Shown: piece after piece, positions 42,076-51,839 of the stretch
Position numbering within the stretch: position 1 is the stretch's first letter
How the letters are laid out: each line of letters opens with the position of its first letter
Origin: Flemingiibacterium sp045534235
GTDB lineage: Bacteria; Bacillota; Clostridia; Oscillospirales; CAG-272
DNA: 64,000 bases
Direction of reading: 5' to 3'
Assembly (NCBI GenBank): GCA_045534235.1
Contig: JAZSJI010000089.1
Coordinates: 1-64,000 of the forward strand
Translations under genes and position numbers: made by a program
Notes under the pieces: generated by a model
Told to the model about the DNA's origin: nothing
Seen by the model: only the letters and a program-made list of their open reading frames with translations
Database searches by the model: none

Positions 42076-43215
42076 ATGAAGATCTTTCATTTATCAGACC
42101 TGCACCTTGGAAAGCGGCTGTGCGAATACTCGCTTATAGAAGATCAAAAATATATACTCGAGCGCATACTCGACGCCGTCGAGCGCGAGCACCCCGACGT
42201 GCTTATTATCGCCGGCGATGTATACGATAAGCCCGTACCGTCCGCCGAGGCGGTGGCGCTGTTTGACAACTTTCTCTCTGCCCTTTCAGGTAAAAGCATT
42301 CCGACCTTCGTAATCAGCGGCAATCACGATTCGCCCGAGCGTATCGCCTTTGGCGCAAGCATTATGGGAGCAAGTCGCATATATATGTCACCCGTATTCG
42401 AGGGCGACGTTACTCCGATACGCCTATCCGACGAGCACGGCGACGTATGCTTCTACCTGCTTCCCTTCATCAAGCCGGCACACGTTCGCCGCGTATATCC
42501 CGACGATTTGTGCGACTCCTATACCGATGCACTCGCCATCGCAATATCGCATATGAACGTCGACGAGCGCACGCGAAACGTGCTTGTAACACACCAATTC
42601 GTTACCGGTGCTTCGCGTTCAGAATCAGAGGAGATCTCCGTCGGCGGCTCGGATAACGTGGATGCGAGCGTCTTCGAGCGCTTCGACTATACGGCACTCG
42701 GACACATACACGGCCCACAATCTATCTCGCGAGAGTGCGTACGCTACTGCGGCACGCCACTTAAATATTCATTTTCAGAGGCAGGGCATATAAAGTCTAT
42801 AACCTCTGTAACGCTTGGCAAAAAGGGAGACGTCAGTATCGATACGCTTCCCCTCGTGCCACTTCGTGATCTTCGCGAGATACGCGGCAGCTTCGACGCG
42901 CTGACCTCGCCGTCGTACTACAGTAATGAAGCACGTGACGACTATCTTCATATCACGCTGACCGACGAGGAGGACGTCCCCGAGGCGCTTACGCGTCTGC
43001 GCAGCATCTACCCGAATCTTATGAAGCTCGACTACGACAACACGCGCACTCGCGCAAAAAGCACGTTCTCGCTTGAATCAGAGCCTGAAAAGCGCTCCCC
43101 GATCCAGCTTTTCTGCGACTTTTTTGAAATACAGAACGGACGAGTACCCGACGATACACAGCGAGAATATTTATCCGCACTTATAGAAAAAATATGGGAG
43201 GGCGATGACAAATGA
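42076..43215 (+). CDS. sbcD: exonuclease subunit SbcD
   Basis: A 379-residue Mre11-family nuclease. Metal-site motifs: SDLHLGKRL, GDVYDKP, SGNHDSPER, THQF and GHIHGPQ. With SbcC it cuts hairpins and blocked DNA ends. GGAGG lies upstream; the stop overlaps the sbcC start (ATGA). Confidence 0.95.
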   Translation: MKIFHLSDLHLGKRLCEYSLIEDQKYILERILDAVEREHPDVLIIAGDVYDKPVPSAEAVALFDNFLSALSGKSIPTFVISGNHDSPERIAFGASIMGASRIYMSPVFEGDVTPIRLSDEHGDVCFYLLPFIKPAHVRRVYPDDLCDSYTDALAIAISHMNVDERTRNVLVTHQFVTGASRSESEEISVGGSDNVDASVFERFDYTALGHIHGPQSISRECVRYCGTPLKYSFSEAGHIKSITSVTLGKKGDVSIDTLPLVPLRDLREIRGSFDALTSPSYYSNEARDDYLHITLTDEEDVPEALTRLRSIYPNLMKLDYDNTRTRAKSTFSLESEPEKRSPIQLFCDFFEIQNGRVPDDTQREYLSALIEKIWEGDDK

Positions 43216-45962
43216 GACCGATAAAGCTTACAATGTCCGCCTTCGGACCTTACAGCGGTACTGTAACACTCGATATGGACGCGCTCGGACACGACGGTCT
43301 GTATCTGATATGCGGAGACACGGGTGCCGGCAAAACTACAATATTCGATGCTATCACCTTTGCTCTCTACGGCGAGGCAAGCGGCTCAAGCCGCGACTCC
43401 TCCGAGCTCCGCTCGAAATCTGCCGATCCCGGCACGCCCACTTTCGTTGAGCTTGAGTTTCAGATAGGCTCGTCGTGCTACAAGGTTAAGCGAAGTCCCG
43501 AATATGAGCGTACGTCAAAGCGTGGCGGCGGTACTACCCGCCAGCCGGCAGAGGCAGAATTAACCCTTCCCGACGGAAGTATAGTTACGAAATACAAGGA
43601 CGTCACCGAAGCGGTACGCGATATAATCGGACTTGATCGAACACAGTTTTCACAGATTGCAATGATAGCGCAGGGCGACTTTTTAAAGCTGCTCCTCGCA
43701 CCGACAGACGAACGTATAAAAATTTTCCGTAAGCTATTCAAAACCGAGCGTTATCAAAAGCTGCAGGAAATGCTTAAGGCGGACTGTGCAAACGCAGAGC
43801 GCGAGTTCAGGCAGCTGTATGAGCGTGCGAATTATGCTATCTCCACGATCAAAGCGGACGGTAGCGAAAGTGAAGCAGAGCTTGTAAAATTAAAGGAAAT
43901 AACACCCAAGCTTACCGAGATTATATCCTTCACCGAAAGCTTGATAGAGGCTGACAAAAGCCGTGAGTGCACATTAGGAGAAGGACTCTCCGCGCTCGAC
44001 ACCGTAATAACCGAGCTTTCACAAAGGCTTGGAGCCGCAAGAGAGCTCGAGGCAGACCGTTCAGAGCTTGAACGGGTAAACAAGCACATCGCAATAGATA
44101 CGGCAATGCTTGAAGCACTGAATGCCGCTTGTAAGCGAGAGCAGGAGCGCACACCCGAGCGCGATGCACTTTCAAGTGAACTCACGCTTCTCACGGCATC
44201 GCTCCCCAAATATGATGCACTCGAAGCAATAAAGATCGAAATTGACAGCCTCGAAGGTAAAGTACGCTTTGATACAAACCGACTCGAAAATATCGCCCTC
44301 ACACAAAAAGCAGACCGTGCGCACCTTGAGGCTCTCAGCACAGAAGCGCAGACGCTTTACGGAGCAGGCGAAAAGCGTGAACGCCTTGAGGCCGAGCGAA
44401 CGTCCTATTCCTCGCGGCTGGAAGCCCTCAAATCGCTCTACGACGATATAAAAAAGCTTAACACGCTAAAAGCATCGCACAAAGAGGCGCAGGAGAAATA
44501 TGCGTTCGCGGCAAAGCAGTACACGATGATGTCGGATGAATATGCGAAGGTAAGTATTCGTTTTCTCGACGAGCAAGCAGGCGTGCTCGCAGCCACGCTT
44601 GAAGACGGTGAGCCCTGCCCCGTTTGCGGCTCAGTTACGCACCCAAGTCCCGCAAAGCTCACCACGCTGAATTTGAGTCGCGAGCTGCTTGACTCAATGA
44701 AGTCGAAGTGCGATGACAAGGAAGCGCAGGCTAAAGCGTACAGTGCCGATGCCGCAGCGCTTAAGGGACAGCTCGACGCTATAGACGATGCCGCAAAAAA
44801 AGCTGCCCAAAAGCTCGAGGTTACGTATACCGATACCAACGTCGTGCAGGAAATACAGCTTTGCAATACGGCTATCACCTCGCTTGTCAGCGAGATCGAG
44901 GCCGAAAACAAGCGTGTAGCGCGCCGCGATGAGCTCGCCATCCTTATCCCTGATCTTACCGCAAATATAGCGCACAACGATGAGATACTGAATTGTGACG
45001 GACAAAAGCTTACAGCCGCCAAAAGCCGCCTTGAGGCACTGCGTGAGAGCCTTGAGCGCGCCGCCGCAGAACTCCCCTCCCCCACAAAGCAGGCAGCAAA
45101 TACACAAATTGCCGAACTTACATCTCGCCTAAAGCAGATGACCGACGCACTTGAGCGCGTCGAAAAGGAGCTTCGCGAATGCAGTGAGCGTCTGTCAGGT
45201 CAAAGAGATCTCGCCGCGCATCTTACCAAAAAGCTTGAGGCCTCTCCGACGGTCGATACCGCTGCGCTTGAAGCGGAGCTTTCTGTGAGGAACGCGGAAA
45301 AGCGCACGGTCGCGGATAACGTTACCGAGGTAAGCGTTCGTATAGACGTTAACTCGCGCGTGCTCGCCGAGCTTTCAACGCTCGCAGAAGAATCCCAAGA
45401 GGCAGAGCAAAAGCTCAAACGCCTTCGTGCGCTGTCAGCAACAGCCAACGGTAATCTCACAGGCAAGGAAAAGGTTATGCTTGAAACGTATATACAGATG
45501 ACCTTCTTTGACCGAATTATCGAACGCGCAAACATTCGCCTTCGCCGAATGACCGACGAGCAATACAACCTTAAACGCCGCAGAGTTGCGGATAATAACC
45601 GTGCGCAAAGCGGACTCGAACTTGACGTTATCGACCATTATCACGGCAACGAGCGAAGCGTCAGAACTCTGTCTGGCGGTGAATCGTTCAAGGCTTCTCT
45701 TGCATTGGCACTCGGTCTTTCAGAGGAGATACAGTCATCGTCGGGCGGTATCAAGCTTGACACGATGTTTGTTGACGAGGGCTTTGGTTCACTCGACGAC
45801 GAATCGCTTCGTGCAGCCATAGATACGCTTGTGGGGCTCTCGGGCGGCGGAAGGCTCGTGGGCATAATCTCACACGTCTCCGAGCTTAAGGGCATCATTG
45901 ACAAGAAGATAGTCGTTACGAAAGCTCGTAACGGCTCAAGCGAGGCAAAAATCATCATATGA
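43212..45962 (+). CDS. sbcC: exonuclease subunit SbcC
   Basis: A 916-residue Rad50-like SMC ATPase. Walker A GDTGAGKTTIFD near the N-terminus, long coiled coils (~180-390 and ~470-760), zinc hook CPVCG (~474-478), signature LSGGESFKASLALALGLSEE and Walker B (MFVDEGFGSLD). Coupled to sbcD by a 4-nt overlap. Confidence 0.95.
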   Translation: MRPIKLTMSAFGPYSGTVTLDMDALGHDGLYLICGDTGAGKTTIFDAITFALYGEASGSSRDSSELRSKSADPGTPTFVELEFQIGSSCYKVKRSPEYERTSKRGGGTTRQPAEAELTLPDGSIVTKYKDVTEAVRDIIGLDRTQFSQIAMIAQGDFLKLLLAPTDERIKIFRKLFKTERYQKLQEMLKADCANAEREFRQLYERANYAISTIKADGSESEAELVKLKEITPKLTEIISFTESLIEADKSRECTLGEGLSALDTVITELSQRLGAARELEADRSELERVNKHIAIDTAMLEALNAACKREQERTPERDALSSELTLLTASLPKYDALEAIKIEIDSLEGKVRFDTNRLENIALTQKADRAHLEALSTEAQTLYGAGEKRERLEAERTSYSSRLEALKSLYDDIKKLNTLKASHKEAQEKYAFAAKQYTMMSDEYAKVSIRFLDEQAGVLAATLEDGEPCPVCGSVTHPSPAKLTTLNLSRELLDSMKSKCDDKEAQAKAYSADAAALKGQLDAIDDAAKKAAQKLEVTYTDTNVVQEIQLCNTAITSLVSEIEAENKRVARRDELAILIPDLTANIAHNDEILNCDGQKLTAAKSRLEALRESLERAAAELPSPTKQAANTQIAELTSRLKQMTDALERVEKELRECSERLSGQRDLAAHLTKKLEASPTVDTAALEAELSVRNAEKRTVADNVTEVSVRIDVNSRVLAELSTLAEESQEAEQKLKRLRALSATANGNLTGKEKVMLETYIQMTFFDRIIERANIRLRRMTDEQYNLKRRRVADNNRAQSGLELDVIDHYHGNERSVRTLSGGESFKASLALALGLSEEIQSSSGGIKLDTMFVDEGFGSLDDESLRAAIDTLVGLSGGGRLVGIISHVSELKGIIDKKIVVTKARNGSSEAKIII

Positions 45963-45967
45963 GAAAA

Positions 45968-45991
45968 GGAGCAGTTCGGGAGAACTGCTCC
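45968..45991. terminator. bidirectional terminator
   Basis: GGAGCAGTTC/GAACTGCTCC, T4 on the minus strand and a looser ATCTTTATT on the plus strand. Confidence 0.8.
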
Positions 45992-45995
45992 ATCT

Positions 45996-47087
45996 TTATT
46001 GATCTGAAGTTTCGCGGCGTTTTTTGCGTCTTACGCGGTTGATGTGCCGCTCGAAATCACCGCTCGTTATCAGCCTTGCTAAAACAAGCTGTACGAACGT
46101 CGGCACCGTGCAGGAATAAAATCCAAGCTTCTTCTCAAATGCCGCCGCAATGCTTTTCGGCAAAACCATATACGCCGTACGAAGCGAGGGAGAAACGGTT
46201 TTTGAGAAGGTATTCATATAGATGACGTTATCGTCCTCGGTATGCGAGAAAAGCGTTTCCTCGGGCTTTTTTGATACCGAAAACTCCGATTCAAAATCGT
46301 CCTCGATAATGTATCTGTCGGACGTGCTCGCCCAGCGCAGGTACTCGTGACGCTTTGATGCGCTCGCCGACACTCCGCTCGGGAAGCTTCTGTACGGCGA
46401 TATATGCAAAACGTCAGCATAGGTTTTATGAAGTGCCGTGCTTTCGATGCCGTCATTGCCAAGGGGAAGCATCTCATAGCGTACGTCTGCGGCGCGGTAA
46501 ACCTCCTCTATCTTCTTATATGAAGGCGACTCGATAGCGTACACGCGCTCGCGGCCGAAAAACTCAACAATAATGCTGTAAAGATATTCCGATCCCGAGC
46601 CGATGATTATCTGATCTCTATGTGCAAAAACGCCTCGACTTCGCGCAAGATACTGCCGCACTGCATCACGAAGCTCATCACATCCAAAGCTTGGCGATCT
46701 TGCAAGTATGCCTTCGCTGTAATCGTTCATAACGGCGCGCATCGTTTTTGAAAAGACGGAAAACGGAAACTGTGCCGACTGTGCGCTTTCCTTTTTGAGT
46801 GTACTTCGCGAATATTCCACCGTAGAATGGCTTGCAAATCCGTCGTCAGTGCGAAATACAACAAAGTATCCGCTTCGCTCACGCGCTTCAACGTATCCCT
46901 CGTCGCACAGCAGAGCGTACGCGTGCTCTGCGGTTATAACGCTCGTTCCCGTTTCCTCTGCGATTACACGCTTTGATGGCAGCTTCGTTCCGTACGGATA
47001 CATACCGCCGACTATATCGTCACGAAACTGTCGATAAAGCTGTAAATACGCGGAAACGCTTAGGTCTTTTTCTACTGTATATTTCAT
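45996..47087 (-). CDS. MocR-type regulator (GntR + aminotransferase), short form
   Basis: A 363-residue PdxR/MocR-like regulator: GntR winged helix (~1-75; YGTKLPSKRVIAEETGTSVI), then a fold-type I aminotransferase-like domain with the PLP lysine in MNTFSKTVSPSLR (~300). Full-length MocR proteins are ~460-500 residues; this one ends after GDFERHINRVRRKKRR and lacks most of the small C-terminal lobe. It is divergent from a pyridoxamine kinase and ECF gene, so it probably senses PLP and controls them. Confidence 0.85.
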   Translation of the reverse strand: MKYTVEKDLSVSAYLQLYRQFRDDIVGGMYPYGTKLPSKRVIAEETGTSVITAEHAYALLCDEGYVEARERSGYFVVFRTDDGFASHSTVEYSRSTLKKESAQSAQFPFSVFSKTMRAVMNDYSEGILARSPSFGCDELRDAVRQYLARSRGVFAHRDQIIIGSGSEYLYSIIVEFFGRERVYAIESPSYKKIEEVYRAADVRYEMLPLGNDGIESTALHKTYADVLHISPYRSFPSGVSASASKRHEYLRWASTSDRYIIEDDFESEFSVSKKPEETLFSHTEDDNVIYMNTFSKTVSPSLRTAYMVLPKSIAAAFEKKLGFYSCTVPTFVQLVLARLITSGDFERHINRVRRKKRRETSDQ

Positions 47088-47181
47088 CTGGTTATATTAA
47101 ATTCTCCCGTTTTGATTATTTTCATATATCCAAACATATTATATAATACTTTTTAGAAAAAATCAATAGAAGGAATAAAAA

Positions 47182-48012
47182 ATGCCACACAATCATCAGA
47201 AAAAGATAGCGGTCATTAACGATTTCTGCGGTTTCGGACGCTGTTCACTCGCCGTATCGATACCGATAATCTCCGCTATGAAAATACAGTGTTGTGCCCT
47301 TCCAACGTCAATATTTTCAAACCACACGGGCTTTGACAGCTTCTATTTCACGGATTTCACCGAGCATATGAACGCATATGCCGCCGAGTGGAAAAAGCTT
47401 GATCTCAAATTTAACGGCATACTTACGGGATTTCTCGGATCGCCCGAGCAGATCGAGATAGTAACGCGCTTTTTGGAGCATTTCAAGAACGACGGCACCG
47501 TCACCGTAATCGACCCTGTAATGGGCGATAACGGCAGTCTTTACCCGACGTATTCGCCGCTTCTCGCAAAGAAAATGCGCGAGCTCGCCGCAAAAGCCGA
47601 TATATTAACGCCAAATCTCACAGAAGCGTGCATACTCACCGATACTCCGTACCGCACGGACATAAGCGAGCGTGAGCTTCTCACCATATGCGAAGAGCTT
47701 GGCGCGATGGGCCCCAAAAAAATTGTAATCTCCGGTCTTGAGCGCGGAGATGACCTTGAGAATTTTATCTGGTCTAAAGGGCACGCGCCGACGGTAATCC
47801 GCGAGCATAAGGTAGGCCCCTGCCGCTCCGGCACGGGCGACGTTTTCTCGTCTATGATAATAGCTAACGCAGTAAAAGGCGTTGATTTTGCAGAATCTGT
47901 CCGCCTCGCCTCTGCTTTTATAGCAAAGGTACTGCGCCGTACGCTTGAGCTTGATCTTCCCGGCACAGACGGAATTTGCTTTGAAGAATACCTATCGGAG
48001 ATAAACGGTTAA
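47182..48012 (+). CDS. pyridoxal/pyridoxamine kinase
   Basis: A 276-residue ribokinase-fold kinase of the PdxY/PdxK type: INDFCGFGRCSLAVSIPIIS near the N-terminus, VIDPVMGDNGSLY (substrate site) and the anion hole GPCRSGTGDVF with the catalytic Asp. It would phosphorylate B6 vitamers in salvage of PLP. AAGGA precedes the ATG; -10 TATAAT at 47142-47147. The next gene, an ECF S-component, starts 5 bp later. Confidence 0.9.
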   Translation: MPHNHQKKIAVINDFCGFGRCSLAVSIPIISAMKIQCCALPTSIFSNHTGFDSFYFTDFTEHMNAYAAEWKKLDLKFNGILTGFLGSPEQIEIVTRFLEHFKNDGTVTVIDPVMGDNGSLYPTYSPLLAKKMRELAAKADILTPNLTEACILTDTPYRTDISERELLTICEELGAMGPKKIVISGLERGDDLENFIWSKGHAPTVIREHKVGPCRSGTGDVFSSMIIANAVKGVDFAESVRLASAFIAKVLRRTLELDLPGTDGICFEEYLSEING

Positions 48013-48017
48013 CTGCT

Positions 48018-48512
48018 ATGAAAAACAAAATCAAACTTATGTGCCTTACGGGAATATTTACCGCGCTGATATTCACATTCACGGCGTACGTTCATATTCC
48101 AAGTCATACTGGTTATACACATATCGGCGACGGCTTTATATATCTCGCCGCGTGTCTTTTACCTCTGCCGTATGCTGTATTTGCAGGCTCTGTCGGCGCA
48201 ATGCTCGCCGATCTGTTCACGGGATACGCTATATGGGCGCCCGCCACCGTAATAATAAAGGCAGCATCTGTTATTTTCTTTTCTCGCAGACAAAAAATTT
48301 TCAGCGCCCGAAATCTGAGCGCACTTTTACCTGCAAGCCTTGTGTGCATTGGCGGATATTATTTGTACGAGGTAATAATAACAGGAAATTTCCTCGCGCC
48401 GCTTGCAGGTGTTCCGGGATACGTCACGCAGTCTGTCTTAAGTAGTGCCGTCTTCGTCATCCTTGGATTGATTTTTCACAAGACGAAGCTTCACGACCAA
48501 TTTTCAAAATAA
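48018..48512 (+). CDS. ECF transporter S-component, probable B6-type
   Basis: A 164-residue membrane protein with about five hydrophobic segments and S-component features (HIPSHTGYTHIGDGFIYLAA; FAGSVGAMLADLFTGYAIW; VIIKAASV). Its place behind a pyridoxamine kinase and opposite a MocR regulator makes a pyridoxine-type substrate likely; hydroxymethylpyrimidine is an alternative. It depends on a shared energising module. Confidence 0.82.
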   Translation: MKNKIKLMCLTGIFTALIFTFTAYVHIPSHTGYTHIGDGFIYLAACLLPLPYAVFAGSVGAMLADLFTGYAIWAPATVIIKAASVIFFSRRQKIFSARNLSALLPASLVCIGGYYLYEVIITGNFLAPLAGVPGYVTQSVLSSAVFVILGLIFHKTKLHDQFSK

Positions 48513-48519
48513 CACAAAA

Positions 48520-48553
48520 CGAGCCTTACGGAATCACCGTAAGGCTCGCGTTT
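48520..48553. terminator. bidirectional terminator
   Basis: CGAGCCTTACGG (48520-48531)/CCGTAAGGCTCG (48537-48548), then CGTTTT. Confidence 0.85.
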
Positions 48554-48563
48554 TATTATTGGA

Positions 48564-49688
48564 TTATTCTATTGCAATTTCCATATCTACGGGCTCTTCG
48601 TCCTCTGTATCAAGGCTTTCTACCACGTTTCCGTTTTCAGCGATGAATGCAGGAATGATCTCCTGGAAGAGCATATACTGCTTGATATAGGGCTTGCCCA
48701 TCTCTGCAACGTACTGAGTGTATCCCGCCGCCTCGATCTGTTCATCGGTTACGGTGAGCTTTTCTGCCTCGGCGATTGCCTGCGCTGCAAGGTAAAGACC
48801 TGCATCAGCGGTATAGGTTTCCATATTCTGCTCGATATAAGCGTCCTTACTTTCGACAGAGTAGTACGTAGCGAGGTAATCCTCAATGCTCATACCGTAC
48901 ATAGTAGCATAATACTCTATGTTCGACATATCAAGGTCGATAATGTAGTTGAGTGCTGCCTCGGGAACCTCGGAAACCTCTGCCTTATCGAGCAGATCGG
49001 TAAAGAAGTAGAAGCGAGCGCTGGAAACGAGCCATTCCTTAATATCTGCAACAAGCTCATCAGCAGTAGTAAAGCCGTAATCAGCGGCAATCTCGTCGGT
49101 AAGCTCCGCCTTTATAACGTCGCCGTGAATGTGATTTATAGTGATGCTGAAGGTAGCGTCCTTGCCGTTAAGCTCCTCGTTACCGTAATCCTCGGGGAAT
49201 GTTACCTCAATGTCAAACTTTTCGCCTGCAGCGTGACCGATAAGCTGCTCAAGGAAATCGTCGATATAATTGGTAACGCCGATAGTTACGTCAGTGCCAA
49301 GACCGCCCGTGTTGCCGCCGTCAAACTCAATGCCGTTGATGTATCCAACGTAGTCGATGTTAACGGTGTCGCCGTCCTTGATAAGAACGGTGGGGTCAGT
49401 AACCTCAACGTAGCTGTCGTACTGTGCGAGAACGTCGCCAAGCTGCTTCTGAAGGTCTTCCTCGGAAGCCTCGACCATGTTTCTCGTAACGTCAACGCCC
49501 TTGTACTCGGGAAGGGTTACGTAGTCAAGCGCGCGCACGCCCTCGAAGTAGCCGTTTTCATCAAGGCCCTTGCTGTACGGCGGAATCTCCGTCGTTGTGT
49601 CACCGTTATTTCCGCCACAGGACACGAGAGTTGCTCCAAGCATGGCGCCTGCCAAAAGGAGCGCTAAAAATTTGCTTTTCTTGTTCAT
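48564..49688 (-). CDS. trigger-factor-like peptidyl-prolyl isomerase lipoprotein
   Basis: A 374-residue exported protein: lipoprotein signal (LVSCGG, Cys ~24), then an FKBP-type PPIase domain (~105-195; GDTVNIDYVGYINGIEFDGG, AAGEKFDIEVTFPEDYG, FSITINHI) and a helical C-terminal domain like that of trigger factor (~200-360). It lacks the ribosome-binding N-terminal domain. Likely folds secreted or membrane proteins on the outer face of the membrane. GGAG precedes the ATG. Confidence 0.88.
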   Translation of the reverse strand: MNKKSKFLALLLAGAMLGATLVSCGGNNGDTTTEIPPYSKGLDENGYFEGVRALDYVTLPEYKGVDVTRNMVEASEEDLQKQLGDVLAQYDSYVEVTDPTVLIKDGDTVNIDYVGYINGIEFDGGNTGGLGTDVTIGVTNYIDDFLEQLIGHAAGEKFDIEVTFPEDYGNEELNGKDATFSITINHIHGDVIKAELTDEIAADYGFTTADELVADIKEWLVSSARFYFFTDLLDKAEVSEVPEAALNYIIDLDMSNIEYYATMYGMSIEDYLATYYSVESKDAYIEQNMETYTADAGLYLAAQAIAEAEKLTVTDEQIEAAGYTQYVAEMGKPYIKQYMLFQEIIPAFIAENGNVVESLDTEDEEPVDMEIAIE

Positions 49689-49745
49689 TGGTATTCTCCA
49701 TTTCTTGCTTTCGCAATTTATTTTTTTATATTTCCCACCTGCATA

Positions 49746-50627
49746 TCAGACTGCAGGATAATAGGGCCTTGTTAAATGTGCAGTGATACCTTGCTTTTTA
49801 AGTGTATCCACCGCTAATCGAGCAGTTCTTTCGTCTGCAAATACGCCAAATACTGACGGTCCGCTTCCACTCATCATAGCCTTGAGCGCTCCGGTACTTG
49901 ACAGCGTGTCGCGTATACTCCGCGCGAGCTCACGCTCGGGAAGCACTACCGACTCAAAAATATTCGTCATTTCCGATGCCGCGAGAGCAATATCGCCACT
50001 ACCAAGCGCGCTTACAAATTTGTCCGAGGACACGTCACGCGTGCCGTAGTCGTACATCTCATCGAGCATGCCGTATGCCCACGGCGTAGACACGCCCTCG
50101 CCCGCGCACGCGATAACGATAAAGCAGTCGGGCATCATCGCGCAGGGCAAGCATATCTCGCCGATTCCACGCGTTACGGCTATTCCCTGTCGCACGCAAA
50201 ACGGTACGTCCGCGCCGATACGCGCTCCAAGCGCGCATAGCTCGTCAGTGGATAGCTCGGCACCGTAAAGTTTATTTAGTGCAAGCAGCGTGGTCGCTGC
50301 GTCAGAGCTTCCGCCGCCAAGTCCTGCCGCCATAGGTATACGCTTTTCCAGGCATACCGTGACATCGGTTTCGTCCGCTCCCGTATGCTCAAAAAATAGC
50401 CTTGCCGCGCGACAGATGAGATTTTTCTCATCAAGCGGCACCCGCTTGTCATCGCACTCGAGAATTATTCCGCGCGAGTCACGCTCACGTCTTGTGAAGG
50501 TGAGCATATCAAAGAGGTCTACCGTTTGCATAACGCTTTCGATATTGTGATAGCCGTCCGCGCGGCGTGAGGTCACCTCGAGAAAAAGGTTTATCTTCGC
50601 GGGTGCGTTTAACTTGATTTCGGTCAT
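49746..50627 (-). CDS. ispE: 4-diphosphocytidyl-2-C-methyl-D-erythritol kinase
   Basis: A 293-residue GHMP kinase of the MEP isoprenoid pathway. Motifs: APAKINLFLEVTSRRADGYH at the N-terminus, PMAAGLGGGSSDAA (ATP loop), and SGSGPSVFG near the C-terminus. The ATG at 50627 lies five bases past the DUF362 stop, with GGAGG inside the end of that gene. Confidence 0.95.
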   Translation of the reverse strand: MTEIKLNAPAKINLFLEVTSRRADGYHNIESVMQTVDLFDMLTFTRRERDSRGIILECDDKRVPLDEKNLICRAARLFFEHTGADETDVTVCLEKRIPMAAGLGGGSSDAATTLLALNKLYGAELSTDELCALGARIGADVPFCVRQGIAVTRGIGEICLPCAMMPDCFIVIACAGEGVSTPWAYGMLDEMYDYGTRDVSSDKFVSALGSGDIALAASEMTNIFESVVLPERELARSIRDTLSSTGALKAMMSGSGPSVFGVFADERTARLAVDTLKKQGITAHLTRPYYPAV

Positions 50628-50632
50628 ATCCG

Positions 50633-51823
50633 TCACCCTCCGATAAGCTTGATAATAGGATTTTTCTTTATTTTTACCGCCTTAAATGGACAAAGCTCCT
50701 GACAGCAGTAGCACTTAATGCAGTCAGCGTCGATAATGTACGCCTGCCGCTTACCGTTTGGCAGCACGTGCATCTCGATAGTATGTCTGGGACAGCTTCG
50801 CTCGCACTCACCGCATCCGACGCACGTCTTTTTGTTTATCACGGGACGCGGCTGTAGCCAAGTGTTAAGCCTGCCACCGAACATCGTCGGAAGCTTTGCA
50901 AGGAGTCGGCTCGCGCGGCGTCCTCCGCCCGTGTCGGGCTTTTTGAAATCGGTTACCGCGAAATTTTCTATCGGCTCGTCCGAAATCAGCGTTACGTCCT
51001 CGGCACGCTTTGCTCCAAGTCCACGCCGTGCCCCCTCATCGAGCATTATTATGCCTTCGGCACCAATGATTTTGGCGCCTACATTATCAACTGTAAACGG
51101 GTTTACGCCCGATATAAGACATTCAATCTTTCGCGGGTTTCCGCCCGTCGGGCCGTTGCCCTCCATAGCGAGAATACCGTCGAGCACGTTAAACGTCGGC
51201 TTACTGTAAAGGTGCATCTCACAAAGGTCAACGAGCATCGAGCCAAAATCGTTATAGTCGGGAAAACGTGCGTGCATTTCAAATTTCGTGACACCCGGTA
51301 CGGTGCCGAAATAGTTTTTGACAGCTCCGCTGTAGCCTGTCAGAGCGTGGCTTTTAAGCTTTGCAAGGTTTACTATTACGTCAGAGTCGAGTATCGGCGT
51401 GATTATCGAAAACATCTTTGATGTCTTTGCCCTCGGAGCCTCCACGTCACTTGAGGTAACATCGAAATTCAACCTGACGCCGTATTTTTCGGCTATCGCG
51501 GTAATACCGCAGCCCTTATACGTCGCCGAAAGCGTTTGAGGTGTATAAAAGCCTCCGGGACTTTCCGCTATTACTATATCCCTTGCGCTGTCCTTAAGTA
51601 TACGAATCACCGCCTCAAGCACAGCCGGATGCGTAGTTGCCGCCGCCTCGGGACTTTTTTTCATAACAAGGTTTGGCTTTATCGCAACTATCTTATTTTC
51701 AAACATATGCGCTATTCCGAGCCGTGAAATCTGCGAGCGAAGCACGCTCTCGACAATCTCCACGTCGTACGAGCCCACACGGTCAAGCGCGACGGGTGTG
51801 CTTTTGTCAATATTAAATTCCAT
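50633..51823 (-). CDS. DUF362 protein with two 4Fe-4S clusters
   Basis: A 396-residue protein: DUF362 domain (~45-280; IKPNLVMKK, ESPGGFYTP, NLAKLKSHALTGYSGA) followed by two ferredoxin motifs, CVGCGECERSCP and CIKCYCCQELCP. Redox or electron-transfer role is likely; family function is unresolved. ATG at 51823 chosen since AAAGGAG is 8 nt away; an ATG two codons upstream is too close. Confidence 0.88.
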   Translation of the reverse strand: MEFNIDKSTPVALDRVGSYDVEIVESVLRSQISRLGIAHMFENKIVAIKPNLVMKKSPEAAATTHPAVLEAVIRILKDSARDIVIAESPGGFYTPQTLSATYKGCGITAIAEKYGVRLNFDVTSSDVEAPRAKTSKMFSIITPILDSDVIVNLAKLKSHALTGYSGAVKNYFGTVPGVTKFEMHARFPDYNDFGSMLVDLCEMHLYSKPTFNVLDGILAMEGNGPTGGNPRKIECLISGVNPFTVDNVGAKIIGAEGIIMLDEGARRGLGAKRAEDVTLISDEPIENFAVTDFKKPDTGGGRRASRLLAKLPTMFGGRLNTWLQPRPVINKKTCVGCGECERSCPRHTIEMHVLPNGKRQAYIIDADCIKCYCCQELCPFKAVKIKKNPIIKLIGG

Positions 51824-51839
51824 ACCCATCGCTCCTTTG

